DNA of 64,000 bases from Methylococcaceae bacterium (lineage in GTDB: Bacteria; Pseudomonadota; Gammaproteobacteria; Methylococcales; Methylomonadaceae), in contig DAOUSN010000005.1 of the NCBI GenBank assembly GCA_030627205.1, forward strand, positions 1 through 64,000, read 5' to 3'. Of the stretch, positions 18,873 through 29,293 are shown one piece after another. Each line of letters begins with the position of its first letter. The stretch's first letter is position 1. The position numbers and the translations under genes are program-made. The notes under the pieces were generated by a model, which searched no databases, was not told the origin of the DNA, and was given only the letters and a program-made list of their open reading frames with translations.

Positions 18873-20534
18873 TTATTTATCCATCTGCTTAAAAATATCA
18901 CCTAATGTTGCAGTGCCAGAAGCTTGCTTAGAGTAATCTTTCATAGTTGTTGATTCAACATCAGTTTCTTTTGCTTTAATAGATAAAGAAATTGACTTGC
19001 TTTTCTTATCAACACCAATAAACTTAGCTTCTATTTCATCACCTTCTTTTAATAAGGTTCTTGCATCTTCAACACGATTACGTTGAATTTCAGAGGCACG
19101 TAAATAACCTTCAATATTATTAGCTAAAGTAATAACAGCACCTTTTGCATCAACTTCTTTAACGATCCCTTTAATTAAACTTCCTTTTTCATTTGCCGCA
19201 ATATAATTTTGGAAAGGATCTTGTTCTAGCTGTTTAACACCTAATGATATGCGCTCACGTTCTGGATCAACAGCAAGAATAACGGTTTCAACTTCATCGC
19301 CTTTCTTATAATCACGAATAGTTTCCTCATCATGTTCTTTCCACGAAATATCTGACATGTGTACTAAGCCATCAATACCGCCTTCCAAACCAATAAAGAT
19401 ACCAAAATCAGTGATAGACTTGATCTTACCGCTAATTTTTTCGCCTTTATTGTGCGTTGCTGCAAATTCTTCCCAAGGATTAACTTTACATTGTTTCATT
19501 CCTAAAGAAATACGACGACGCTCTTCGTCTATTTCTAGGATCATGACTTCAACTTCATCACCTAACTGCACAACTTTTGCAGGATTAACATTTTTATTAG
19601 TCCAATCCATTTCAGAAACGTGAACTAAACCTTCTACGCCTTCTTCAATTTCAACAAAACAACCGTAATCTGTTAGGTTATTAACTTTACCAAATACACG
19701 CTGTCCTGCTGGGTAACGACGAGCAATATTTTGCCAAGGATCTTCTCCCATTTGTTTCATGCCCAATGAAACTCTGGTTTTTTCTTTATCAAATTTAAGA
19801 ACTTTAACTTGAACTTCTTGACCAATTTCAACACATTCAGAAGGATGGCGAACTCTACGCCATGCCATGTCGGTAATATGTAATAAACCATCAATACCAC
19901 CTAAGTCGATAAATGCACCGTAGTCAGTTAAGTTTTTAACGATACCAGCAACAATCGCCCCATCTTTCAGTGTTTTCATTAACTCTTCACGTTCGGCACT
20001 GTATTCTTTTTCAACCACAGCACGGCGTGATAAAACGACGTTATTTCGTTTCTGGTCAATTTTGATGACTTTAAATTCAAGATCACGCCCCTCTAAGAAG
20101 GTTGTATCACGAATGGGACGAACATCAACTAATGAACCGGGTAAGAAGGCACGCAATGCACCGACTGCGACAGTAAAACCTCCACGGACTTTACCGTTAA
20201 TACGTCCCTTAATGGTTTCTTCGTCTTCAAAGGCTTTTTCCAATTCACCCCACGCTTTATTTTTCTTCGCTTTATCACGAGAAAGTAATGTTGAGCCTAA
20301 ACCGTCTTCAAATAAATCTAAGGCAACTTCAACTTCATCACCAATTTCAACTTCTAAATCGCCATCAGAATTTAGGAATTGCCATTTAGGTATCACACCC
20401 TCAGATTTTGCCTGGGTACTAACGATAACATATTCGTTTTCAATATCGAGGACAGTCCCCATTAGCATTGCACCCGGACGCATTTCCGTCTGGGCTAAAC
20501 TTTCTTCAAATAATTCAGCAAAGCTTTCGCTCAT
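18873..20534 (-). CDS. rpsA: 30S ribosomal protein S1
   Basis: The mRNA-binding ribosomal protein with six S1 (OB-fold) repeats; about 553 aa, similar to the 557-aa E. coli protein. Repeats are recognisable by recurring G-x-V-K/N-x-[IL]-T-D-[YF]-G-x-F motifs such as [15 protein letters not shown] and [14 protein letters not shown] chose the ATG at 20534 ([12 protein letters not shown]), which has AGGA 9 nt upstream and the family's usual N-terminus; in-frame ATGs at 20561 and 20543 would add atypical residues. It is downstream of cmk as usual. Confidence 0.96.
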   Translation of the reverse strand: MSESFAELFEESLAQTEMRPGAMLMGTVLDIENEYVIVSTQAKSEGVIPKWQFLNSDGDLEVEIGDEVEVALDLFEDGLGSTLLSRDKAKKNKAWGELEKAFEDEETIKGRINGKVRGGFTVAVGALRAFLPGSLVDVRPIRDTTFLEGRDLEFKVIKIDQKRNNVVLSRRAVVEKEYSAEREELMKTLKDGAIVAGIVKNLTDYGAFIDLGGIDGLLHITDMAWRRVRHPSECVEIGQEVQVKVLKFDKEKTRVSLGMKQMGEDPWQNIARRYPAGQRVFGKVNNLTDYGCFVEIEEGVEGLVHVSEMDWTNKNVNPAKVVQLGDEVEVMILEIDEERRRISLGMKQCKVNPWEEFAATHNKGEKISGKIKSITDFGIFIGLEGGIDGLVHMSDISWKEHDEETIRDYKKGDEVETVILAVDPERERISLGVKQLEQDPFQNYIAANEKGSLIKGIVKEVDAKGAVITLANNIEGYLRASEIQRNRVEDARTLLKEGDEIEAKFIGVDKKSKSISLSIKAKETDVESTTMKDYSKQASGTATLGDIFKQMDK

Positions 20535-20625
20535 TGTATTCATTCCTATGCTTGCTGGCACTCAAACAAGCTTTATTTTCTATGTAGTTAATAAAAAGCT
20601 GCCATTAGACAGCTACGAACATCCG

Positions 20626-21279
20626 TTAACGGATAAAATTTAGTATTTTTTCTATGACTTGTGTTGCAGATAAGTCAGAGGAATCAAGATATAAAGCATT
20701 AGTCGCTTTAGCTAACGGTGCGGTTTTCCGTTCAGTATCACGTTTGTCACGTGCTTGTATCTCATTGATTATTTTTGTAAGATTAGCATCTATTCCTTTT
20801 TTAATCAACTGTTTATATCGTCTTTTTGCTCTTATTTCTGCACTAGCAGTTAAATATACTTTATGTTCGGCTGTTAAAAAAACCACAGTTCCCATATCTC
20901 GCCCATCAGCAACGAGACCTGGAGGTTGTTGAAACGCTCTTTGTTTTTGTAATAAAATTGTTCTAACTTCAGGAATAGCGGCAACAATGGAGGCTGTATT
21001 AGCGGTTGTTTCTAAACCTATTTGTTTACTAATATCTATACCGTTTAGTTTTACCTTTAGTTCATTATCACCCTTAAATTCTAACTGAATGGTTGCGGCA
21101 ATTTTTATCACCTCTTTGGGGTTATTTAAATCAATTTTTTGCTGTAAACAGGCAATGCTTAAAGCACGGTAAATTGAGCCACTATCTAAATAATGCCAGC
21201 CTAGTTGTTTGGCAATAACACGACTTACAGTACCTTTTCCCGCGCCGCTAGGCCCATCTATGGTTAAAACAGGAATCAT
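20626..21279 (-). CDS. cmk: Cytidylate kinase
   Basis: Phosphorylates CMP/dCMP with ATP; 217 aa, cytoplasmic. The P-loop GPSGAGKG is at residues 9-16, followed by YLDSGSIYRAL. The VADGRDMGTVVF motif and the RRYKQL and RDKRDTERKTAPL segments are those of bacterial Cmk. The start overlaps the aroA stop by 4 nt, so the two are co-translated. Confidence 0.96.
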   Translation of the reverse strand: MIPVLTIDGPSGAGKGTVSRVIAKQLGWHYLDSGSIYRALSIACLQQKIDLNNPKEVIKIAATIQLEFKGDNELKVKLNGIDISKQIGLETTANTASIVAAIPEVRTILLQKQRAFQQPPGLVADGRDMGTVVFLTAEHKVYLTASAEIRAKRRYKQLIKKGIDANLTKIINEIQARDKRDTERKTAPLAKATNALYLDSSDLSATQVIEKILNFIR

Positions 21280-22592
21280 ACCTCTATACTCTGTAGTTGC
21301 AATCCTAAAGAAGTTGCTAATTCACGAAATTCAGGAAAAGAAGTATTTACATTGGTGCAATTTTGAATGGTAATTGGCGCTGATGCTCTTAATCCTGCAA
21401 TGGAAAATGCCATTGCAATTCTATGATCTCCATGAGAAACGACTTCCCCCCCTCCTATTTTCCCACCTTTAATAATCATTCCGTCAGCAGTAGTTTGTGC
21501 GTCAATACCTAAAGTTTTTAAACCATCTGCCATTACTTGAATACGGTCACATTCTTTAACGCGTAATTCTTCTGCACCCATTAATATTGTTTGCCCTTTA
21601 GCACAAGCCGCGGCAATAAATAATACCGGAAATTCATCAATGGCTAAAGGAACTAATCTTTCGGGAATATTGATACCTGTTAATGAGCTACTTATTACTC
21701 GTAAATCAGCAACAGGTTCACCGCCTACTTTACGGGGGTTTAAAATACTGATATTAGCCCCCATTAATTTTAAAATATCAATAACGCCTGTACGTGTTGG
21801 ATTCATGCCTACATGACGTAAAATAACATCAGAATTTCGTGCTATGGATGCACCAACTAAAAAGAAAGCAGCTGAAGAAATATCACTAGGAACATCAATA
21901 TTTGTTGCGGTTAATTTTCCATTACCATTAATAGTCGCTTGACTACCTTGCCGTTTAACTGAATAACCAAAACCATTGAGCATTCTTTCTGTATGGTCAC
22001 GTGTAGGTGCAGGTTCTGTGATTTTAGTTTCACCTATAGCATAGATTCCTGCTAATAACAAACAAGATTTGACTTGCGCACTTGCCATAGGTAGAACATA
22101 ATCTATACCTTGTAATTTTTTTGTTCCACTAATATGAAGGGGAGCAGAACCATTAGCTTGGGTTTTAATATTAGCACCCATTAATGCTAGTGGCTCTGTC
22201 ACCCGACGCATAGGGCGCGATGATAAAGATTCATCGCCTGTTAATGTACACTCAAAATTTTGCCCTGCTAACAAACCACTTAACAATCGCATTGAAGTAC
22301 CAGAATTACCTAAATCCAATGGTTTTTCAGGGGCTTTTAGCCCATATTTACCTACACCATTAATAGTTACCTCACCGTTAACAGGGTCAGTAATTTCCAC
22401 GCCCATTGCTCTAAAAGCTTTTAGCGTAGACATTGCATCTTCAGCATTTAAAAAACCTTTAACATGAGTTACCCCCTCTGCTAAAGATCCAAGCATAATT
22501 GAACGGTGAGACATAGATTTATCACCAGGAACTCTGATTTCACCATTAAGAGAATCGCTTGGTTGGATTATGAAGTTAATCAATGTTGACAT
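21276..22592 (-). CDS. aroA: 3-phosphoshikimate 1-carboxyvinyltransferase (EPSP synthase)
   Basis: The sixth step of the shikimate pathway, joining PEP and shikimate-3-phosphate; 438 aa. PGDKSMSHR (22-30) and DLGNSGTSMRL (93-103) form the active site. The RPMRRV stretch at 126-131 and the SHGDHRIAMAF motif fit class II enzymes such as those of Bacillus and Agrobacterium CP4, rather than the E. coli class I enzyme. The glycine equivalent to E. coli Gly96 is retained. First gene of the aroA-cmk-rpsA-ihfB block. Confidence 0.95.
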   Translation of the reverse strand: MSTLINFIIQPSDSLNGEIRVPGDKSMSHRSIMLGSLAEGVTHVKGFLNAEDAMSTLKAFRAMGVEITDPVNGEVTINGVGKYGLKAPEKPLDLGNSGTSMRLLSGLLAGQNFECTLTGDESLSSRPMRRVTEPLALMGANIKTQANGSAPLHISGTKKLQGIDYVLPMASAQVKSCLLLAGIYAIGETKITEPAPTRDHTERMLNGFGYSVKRQGSQATINGNGKLTATNIDVPSDISSAAFFLVGASIARNSDVILRHVGMNPTRTGVIDILKLMGANISILNPRKVGGEPVADLRVISSSLTGINIPERLVPLAIDEFPVLFIAAACAKGQTILMGAEELRVKECDRIQVMADGLKTLGIDAQTTADGMIIKGGKIGGGEVVSHGDHRIAMAFSIAGLRASAPITIQNCTNVNTSFPEFRELATSLGLQLQSIEV

Positions 22593-22895
22593 AATTAATT
22601 GTTTAAAAACGGAGATGAAAATAATTACACACTCTAAAAGTCTATCAGCTTTTCAGTGATTCACACCTAATTTTAGAGCTAAAAATGGCAGTTTACACTA
22701 AATTTCAAAAGATAGATGAAATTTTTATTCACTAATATTTTATGACAAAATCATATCAATCACTTTTAACTGTGTAGATTGTATTGAAAGAATAAAAATA
22801 AACTCTGTACTAATCTGTTAGATTAATCCAAGATAAATAGTTTTACTAAACTAGCAATGCAAACTAATATTTATCAAATATAAGGAAACAGAACA
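22593..22895. other. 303-bp divergent intergenic region (aroA / M16 protease)
   Basis: AT-rich spacer between two divergent genes. The only clear structure is TAATCT-GTT-AGATTA (22811-22825), a short perfect inverted repeat about 70 nt before the protease start. AAGGAA at about 22883 is the likely Shine-Dalgarno for the protease TTG start. No gene or convincing -35/-10 pair was found. Confidence 0.5.
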
Positions 22896-25701
22896 TTGAA
22901 ATTATTGAATAAGATATTTTTTTTAATATCATTATTTTCTCACTCAGCATTTAGTGAAACGATAAATCTTCAACCCATAAATTATGAATATAATAAAGAT
23001 GTTATACGAGGGCAATTAAATAATGGGCTAAAATATTTCATTTTAAAAAATAATAAACCTAAAAATCAAGCGGAACTTAGATTAATTGTTGAAGTAGGTT
23101 CATTGGAAGAAGACGATAATCAACAAGGACTTGCTCATTTTGTCGAACATCTTGCTTTTAATGGGACTAAAAATTACGAAAAAAATACCTTAGATGAGTA
23201 TTTACAAACATTAGGGATGTTTATAGGAGCACATGTTAATGCTTATACCAGCTATGAAAATACGGTTTATAAACTTTCTGTTCCAACAGATAAACCTAAA
23301 GATTTTGAAAAAACAATTCAAATATTAGAAGAATGGGCGCGGAATTTAAGTTTTGATGTTAATGAATTTGAAAAAGAACGTGGGATTATTTTAGAAGAAA
23401 AACGAGCTAGAAAAAATTTGTGGCAACGTATGTATAACCAAACTAAAGAAATGCTGTTTAATAATGCAAAATATGCTCAAAGAGACCCAATTGGTAAAAC
23501 CGAAATTATTAAAAATGCACCTGTTGCTATTGCAAAACAATTTTATGAAACTTGGTATCGACCAGAGTTTATGAGTCTTGTTGTTGTCGGTGATTTTGAT
23601 AGTCAAAAAGTTGAAGCTATGATTAAAGAAAAGTTTTCTAGCCTTAAAAATAAATCAACTAAAAAAAGAGCATTGCGTATTCTTTTACCTGTGAATCATG
23701 CGCGTTATCAACGTGTTAGTGATAAAGAATACACTGATTATTCATTTGTTTTAAAAATTATTGGTGAACATAAACCAGTTAATTCAAAAATTAAAAAGAA
23801 AACAGCATTAATACGGTCATTGGCTCATTCTATTTTTAATGATCGGTTAACAGAAATAAAAAAAGAAATCAGTCCACCATTTATTTCCGCATCGCTATCC
23901 AATTATAAATTAGTAACAGGGGTTGATATTACTGATTTTAGTTTAGACATTGAAAAATCTAAATACGAAATCGCTGAAAAAAGGTTATTTAAAGAAATAG
24001 CGCGAGTTAATCAACATGGTTTTAATTTTAACGAATTGAAGCTTGCAAAACTTTATTTATTCGCCCCTCTTAAAAAATCTTACATTGAAAGTGATGATAA
24101 AAAAAGCCTAACTTATACTACGAAAATTACTGATAGTATTTTAAATAAATCTACTTATTTAAACACCCAAAATAATTTTTTTATTACTAAAGAATTATTA
24201 GCGCAAATTACTTTAGAAGAAATTAATGATTATTTTAAGAAAATTCTAACCAATAAAAACCAGATTTTTCTTTATAAAACCCCTCAAAAAGATCAACAAA
24301 AAGCATTATCTTTAATACAAACTCAAACATTACTTACTAATGCGTTAAAAATTAAAACTAAAATTTATCCTGATAAAAAAATTGGGATTTTGTTAGCGGA
24401 AAAACCTCAACAAGGTACTATTAAAAGTTCTCATTATCATCAGAATATTGGAGTAAATGAATACTTATTATCTAATGGTATTAACGTTTTTTTTAAAAAA
24501 ACCGATTTTAAAAAAGACAATTTTAGTTTTAGTGCATTTAGTGAAGGGGGGCTCATTAGAAAAGGATGCTGACTATTTTAATGCGCTATCTGCTGATGTT
24601 ATTGCAGGTAAAAGTGGTTATGGGGACTATTCTGTTGATGATATTAGCCGTATTAATGCAGGAAAAATTGCCGAGGCGTGGTCAAGTATTGGAGATTTAT
24701 ATGAAAATATCGAAGGTTATGGCATACAAAGTGATATGGAGACTGCTTTTGAATTAATTTACTTAACTTTTACTCAGCCTAGATTTGAAGAAAATATTTT
24801 TAGTAATTATAAAAGAGAGATCAATAAAAATCTTGAAGCTAAAAAAAGTCAACCTACTATGCTCTATTCTGAAGAGTTAATAGATTTCCTTTATAAGAAA
24901 CATTTTAGAGTCCAATATTTTAGAAATAAAAATGACATAGAATCATTAACTTTAAAAAAGTTAAAAACAATTTATCAAAATCATTTTAACAATGCAGCTG
25001 ATTTTACCTTTGTGTTCGTTGGCGATATTAATCAACAAGATTTTGAAAAAAATATAGTCCTTTATCTTGCTTCCTTACCAGCTAATGCTCAAAAAAGAGA
25101 TCATTATCGAGATTTAGAGATTAATACTCGTAAAGGGCAACATAAAGTTATTAGAAAAACCAACCCTGAAAATAGAAGTGATGTGGTGCTTTTATTAAAT
25201 AAAGAAAGTGATTTTTCATTAAGAAAAACAATAATTGCTAATGCTGTTAGCCATATTGTTAATGTAAAACTTAACGAATTAATTAGAGAAGAAAAATCTA
25301 GTGTTTATAGTATTAGCTTGAATAGTTTTATTAGTCGAATTCCTAAAGCTAAGTTTTTATCTGTTACGAGTTTTACCTGCGACCCTAAAAAGACTAGTGA
25401 AGTGATTAGTTTAGTTAATAAAACAATTGAAGCTATTAAAATTAACGGTATCGAGCAGAAATATCTTGATAACTATAAAGTAATGATGGAAAATTATTAT
25501 AAAAAATCAATAAAGAGTAATAGTTTTTGGTTAGAAAATATAGAGTATAATTTAAAACATCAAGATTCTTTTGAGACTATTTTAAGCACATTAGAAGATA
25601 TAAAATCTATTGATAAACAAGAAATCCAAAATTTTGTTAAAAACTATTTTACCTTTGAGAATTATATTCAAGGTATTTTAACAACAAAAGATTATCAATA
25701 A
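22896..25701 (+). pseudogene. PqqL-like M16 zinc protease, split by a frameshift
   Basis: Together the two reading frames give about 935 codons, matching the PqqL/M16B peptidases (E. coli PqqL 931 aa). A signal peptide (about 1-20, SHSAFS) indicates export. The inverted zinc motif HFVEH is at 81-85. The first frame (22896-24572) stops soon after a run of six G at 24546-24551; the second resumes in the +1 frame with GGSLEKDADYF. Five Gs would restore one protein across FSEGGSLEKD. Start is TTG after AAGGAA. The shift could be a sequencing error, a true mutation or phase variation. Confidence 0.88.
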
Positions 25702-25710
25702 TCTAGCAAT

Positions 25711-26529
25711 TTATAAAATTGAATCTGGAAAAGTATTGTAACTTTTTAACACTATTTTTGTAATTGTATTATTTTGATTAAATATAATATCATCAATAGA
25801 AGAAACAGTGGCAACCCCAATGGCAGAATTGGTAATAAATGCTGCTTTATAATTTTTAAGATCTGATGCTAAAATTTGTTTTTCTAAAACTGTTATTCCA
25901 TATTGAGTACTATTACTAATTAATATTTGCCTAGTAACACCTGGAAGCAATAAATTATTTGATAAATCAGGTGTAATTAAATTTTTACCATCAAAAAAAA
26001 ATATATTCCATGTTGCTCCTTCAGTTATAAGTCCATCGACAGACATTAACCCATCATCAAAACCATGATTATGTGCGATAGCACGCACATGTAAATTAGC
26101 CATCATATTGGTAGTTTTGTATTGGGCAAAAACTCGATGTTCATTAATAACAGTCAATTTTAAGGAGTTATTTTTTAATACATGATGGGTGCGAGCAGAA
26201 ATAAGGATATGAATATCCACTATTTTTTCAGGTTTTGCTAACGAAAAGTTTTTAGGGAACAAAGTCACTCTAACTATTATTGATTGTTGGTCAATATGTA
26301 GGCTTAAAAAGTTTATAATTTCTTGTTTAATTTTTTCTTTATCAATTAATAAAGAAAATATTGCTTTGGAATCTCTTTCAAGACGGGATAAATGCAATTC
26401 TAACCCTTTTATTTTCCAGTTATTATTCGCTTTTGTGGCAATAAATGATGAGAAGATAGCATAACCATATAATGCCAATGATTGAATTTCAGGGCTTATC
26501 TCAATAGTTTTATTATCTAATTGTAGTGA
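25711..26529 (-). CDS. Class IV pyridoxal-phosphate aminotransferase
   Basis: A fold-type IV PLP enzyme (branched-chain aminotransferase / aminodeoxychorismate lyase group). The PLP lysine is in FAQYKTTNMMANL, and the cofactor-binding ITEGATWNIFF follows. An upstream ATG at 26625 lies before the htpG terminator and is unlikely. I chose the ATG at 26529 (MSLQLD), preceded by GAGGGA at 9 nt, giving about 272 aa; the ATGs at 26571 and 26538 are alternatives. Which of pabC, ilvE or a D-amino-acid enzyme it represents cannot be settled here. Confidence 0.85.
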   Translation of the reverse strand, partial: SLQLDNKTIEISPEIQSLALYGYAIFSSFIATKANNNWKIKGLELHLSRLERDSKAIFSLLIDKEKIKQEIINFLSLHIDQQSIIVRVTLFPKNFSLAKPEKIVDIHILISARTHHVLKNNSLKLTVINEHRVFAQYKTTNMMANLHVRAIAHNHGFDDGLMSVDGLITEGATWNIFFFDGKNLITPDLSNNLLLPGVTRQILISNSTQYGITVLEKQILASDLKNYKAAFITNSAIGVATVSSIDDIIFNQNNTITKIVLKSYNTFPDSIL

Positions 26530-26571
26530 CATTTCTATCATTCCCTCGCTAAATTTATTATTAACTTTCAT

Positions 26572-26595
26572 AAAAAAGGTCGGGTAAACCGACCT
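26572..26595 (-). terminator. Intrinsic terminator of htpG
   Basis: AGGTCGG pairs with CCGACCT (plus coordinates 26577-26583 and 26589-26595) with a 5-nt loop, followed on the minus strand by six Ts. It lies 57 nt past the htpG stop and ends right before the aminotransferase gene. Confidence 0.9.
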
Positions 26596-26651
26596 CTTGA
26601 TTTCATAAAGATGATAAAAATTCAACTAAATATCAGCTATTTTCATCCTGC

Positions 26652-28583
26652 TTATTTTAACAAACTTTGTAATAAACCATTTAATTTATGAACAAATTCT
26701 GTTGGGTTTTCTAATTGACCGCCTTCACTTAAAATAGCTTGGTCAAATAATATTTGAGTAATATCGGCAAACCGCTCATCATCTTGCTCATTTTTAATAT
26801 TAGTGATTAAAGCATGGGTTGAATTGATTTCAAAAATAGGTTTAATGCCGCCCATTCCCATCATACTTAAATCTTGTCCAGCTTCTTTCATGATACGTTC
26901 CATATTTAAACTCATATCATGTGCGCCTGTTACTAAACAAGCAGGAGAGTCAGTTAAACGATGACTTAAACGCACTTCGCTCACTTTATCGCCTAATACT
27001 TCTTTGATTTGTTTTAAAACCGATTCAAAGTCTTTAGTTGCTTCTTCTTGGTCTTTTTTATCTTCTTCGCTATCTAATTTATCTAAATCTAGTTCACCTT
27101 TAGCAACTGATTGTAAATGTTTACCTTCAAATTCATTTAAGTTAGATAATAACCATTCATCAACACGATCTGACATTAATAAGACTTCAATGCCTTTTTT
27201 ACGGAAAATTTCTAAATGTGGACTATTTTTAGCAGCCGCATGAGAATCTGCGGTCACATAATAAATATGTTCTTGTGCTTCTTTCATTCGACTAACATAA
27301 TTAGCTAATGAAACATTTTGAGCCTCGGCATCACTATGGGTCGAAGAAAAACGTAATAATTTAGCAACCTTATCTTTGTTGTTATGATCTTCAATCACGC
27401 CTTCTTTAATCACATTACCAAATTCTTTCCAAAAGCTGGTATATTTACTCTGATCTTCATCATTGGCTAACGTATTTAATAATTTTAAGATGCGTTTAAC
27501 AGCCCCGCCTTTGATGATGCTGATTTTTTTACTTTGTTGTAAAATTTCACGAGAAACATTTAAAGGTAGAGAATCCGTATCAATAACACCGCGTACAAAA
27601 CGTAAATAGCGAGGCATTAATTGTTCGGCATCATCGGTGATAAAAACTTTACGCACATAAAGTTTTACCCCATGTTTTGCATCTTTATCCCATAAATCAA
27701 AAGGGGCGTGACTTGGAATATAAAGTAATAAACTGTATTCTGTTGTGCCTTCAAGTCTACTATGAATATGTGCTAATGGCTCTTGATAATCATGACTAAC
27801 ATGTTTGTAAAATTCATTATATTCATCGTCAGAAATGTCATCTTCAGAACGCATCCATAAAGCCGAAGCACTATTTACTACTTCGTCTTCGATACGCGCA
27901 GGGGCAGTTTCTTTGCCTTCTTCATCAGTTTCAGCAGGAATTTCTTTATCCATAATGATCGGTAAAGAAATATGATCTGAGAATTTCTTGACAATAGATT
28001 GTAGACGATAAGCATCTAAAAATTCATCTTCACTTTCTTTAAGATGTAAAACAATTTCAGTTCCACGTGTTTCTTTTTCAACCGCTTCAATAGTGTAATC
28101 GCCTTCTCCCGCAGATTCCCAACAGGTTGCTACGTCACTTCCAGCTTTTCGAGTTATTAAGGTGACTTTATCAGCAACAATAAATGAAGAATAAAAACCA
28201 ACGCCAAATTGTCCAATTAATTCACTGTCTTTAGCTTGGTCGCCTGTTAATGCATCAAAGAACTGTTTAGTCCCTGATTTTGCAATCGTTCCAATATGTT
28301 CTTGGACTTCTTCACGCGTCATCCCAATTCCATTATCTGCTACGGTGACGGTACGGGCTTCTTTATCAAAAGCGATATTAATTTTTAATTCACTATCACC
28401 GTCATAAAGACTATCATTAGAGAGGGCTTCAAAACGCAATTTATCCGCCGCATCAGAGGCATTAGAAACCAATTCACGTAAAAATATTTCCTTGTTGCTA
28501 TACAAGGAGTGAATCATTAAATGTAATAAATGCTTAACTTCAGTTTGAAAACCAAGGGTTTCTTTTTTTGCTTCTACAGTCAT
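26652..28583 (-). CDS. htpG: Chaperone HtpG (bacterial Hsp90)
   Basis: An ATP-dependent cytosolic chaperone of 643 aa, normal for HtpG. The N-terminal ATPase domain holds ELVSNASDAADKLR, DNGIGM and GQFGVGFYSSF. The middle domain contains the catalytic-loop region GVIDTDSLPLNVSREILQ, and the C-terminal dimerisation domain ends at LNGLLQSLLK. It is transcribed downstream of, and probably separately from, the Uma2 gene; a strong terminator follows it. Confidence 0.97.
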   Translation of the reverse strand: MTVEAKKETLGFQTEVKHLLHLMIHSLYSNKEIFLRELVSNASDAADKLRFEALSNDSLYDGDSELKINIAFDKEARTVTVADNGIGMTREEVQEHIGTIAKSGTKQFFDALTGDQAKDSELIGQFGVGFYSSFIVADKVTLITRKAGSDVATCWESAGEGDYTIEAVEKETRGTEIVLHLKESEDEFLDAYRLQSIVKKFSDHISLPIIMDKEIPAETDEEGKETAPARIEDEVVNSASALWMRSEDDISDDEYNEFYKHVSHDYQEPLAHIHSRLEGTTEYSLLLYIPSHAPFDLWDKDAKHGVKLYVRKVFITDDAEQLMPRYLRFVRGVIDTDSLPLNVSREILQQSKKISIIKGGAVKRILKLLNTLANDEDQSKYTSFWKEFGNVIKEGVIEDHNNKDKVAKLLRFSSTHSDAEAQNVSLANYVSRMKEAQEHIYYVTADSHAAAKNSPHLEIFRKKGIEVLLMSDRVDEWLLSNLNEFEGKHLQSVAKGELDLDKLDSEEDKKDQEEATKDFESVLKQIKEVLGDKVSEVRLSHRLTDSPACLVTGAHDMSLNMERIMKEAGQDLSMMGMGGIKPIFEINSTHALITNIKNEQDDERFADITQILFDQAILSEGGQLENPTEFVHKLNGLLQSLLK

Positions 28584-28639
28584 TTTTTATTTATTTCCTG
28601 TGTTAAAAATATACTTACCACGACAATGGGGATGAGATT

Positions 28640-29224
28640 TTATTTTTCAACAAGAGGCAATTTAATATCTTCATAAATTGATTCTAAAGTTAGAGTTGCT
28701 TGATAATCTTTGCATTGAATTATTAAGCTTTCATCTTTTTCAAGCGTTGCTCGTTGCCAATCACCGACATCATCACGCTGTAAGTAGTCTACCTGTTGTT
28801 TGGTACTATCCACCATTAGGTAATAACGTAAGGTGCTAATCTTTTGGTAATTTAATAATTTTTCTCGTTTATCTATTGATTGAGTGCTTTTTGATAACAC
28901 TTCAGCAATAAAACAAGGATTATGTTTGTAGTAGTCATCATCTTGACTCGAACGCTGGCAGAGTAACATTACATCGGGGTAATAATAACTATGACTGAAA
29001 GGGATTCTTAATTTCATGTCTGATGCAAATAGTAAACATTCTTCTTTTCCCTTTGCATTACGCAGATTAAAAAACAAATTACCTGTAATTAAATTATGAC
29101 TTTGACTTGCGCCTGCCATTACATAAATTTGTCCATCAATATACTCATGTTTAATCAATGCTGTTTGCTCATAATGAAGATAGGCTTCTTCGGTAAAATA
29201 ACTGATTTTTTCTAATGCACTCAT
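28640..29224 (-). CDS. Uma2 family (DUF820) putative restriction-fold nuclease
   Basis: A protein of 194 aa with the Uma2 layout: TEEAYLHYEQ, then HEYIDGQIYVMAGAS, SHNLITGNLF, the PDVMLLC strand with the active-site Asp, FIAEVLSKST with the Glu, and KREKLLNYQKI with the Lys. This is the PD-(D/E)XK pattern. These proteins are common, often in many copies in cyanobacteria and some proteobacteria; their role is unclear. It stands between the aldehyde dehydrogenase gene and htpG. Confidence 0.87.
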   Translation of the reverse strand: MSALEKISYFTEEAYLHYEQTALIKHEYIDGQIYVMAGASQSHNLITGNLFFNLRNAKGKEECLLFASDMKLRIPFSHSYYYPDVMLLCQRSSQDDDYYKHNPCFIAEVLSKSTQSIDKREKLLNYQKISTLRYYLMVDSTKQQVDYLQRDDVGDWQRATLEKDESLIIQCKDYQATLTLESIYEDIKLPLVEK

Positions 29225-29243
29225 AATTTTTCCTGGTAATATA

Positions 29244-29276
29244 AAATTTCCAAGAGATCAAAATACTTGGAAATTT
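29244..29276 (-). terminator. Intrinsic terminator of the aldehyde dehydrogenase gene
   Basis: AAATTTCCAAG (29244-29254) pairs perfectly over 11 bp with CTTGGAAATTT (29266-29276) across an 11-nt loop. On the minus strand it is followed by TTTTATATTA and lies 17 nt after the aldehyde dehydrogenase stop. Confidence 0.65.
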
Positions 29277-29293
29277 ATAGAATAAATCTTTAG

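Noticed and set aside
20062-20643. Long plus-strand open frame of 193 codons opposite rpsA
   Set aside because: Low-complexity Ser/Lys-rich shadow of rpsA codon usage; rpsA is unmistakable on the other strand.
26530-26625. Longer N-terminus for the class IV aminotransferase
   Set aside because: It would be translated through the htpG terminator stem; the ATG at 26529 has a ribosome site and gives the normal length.
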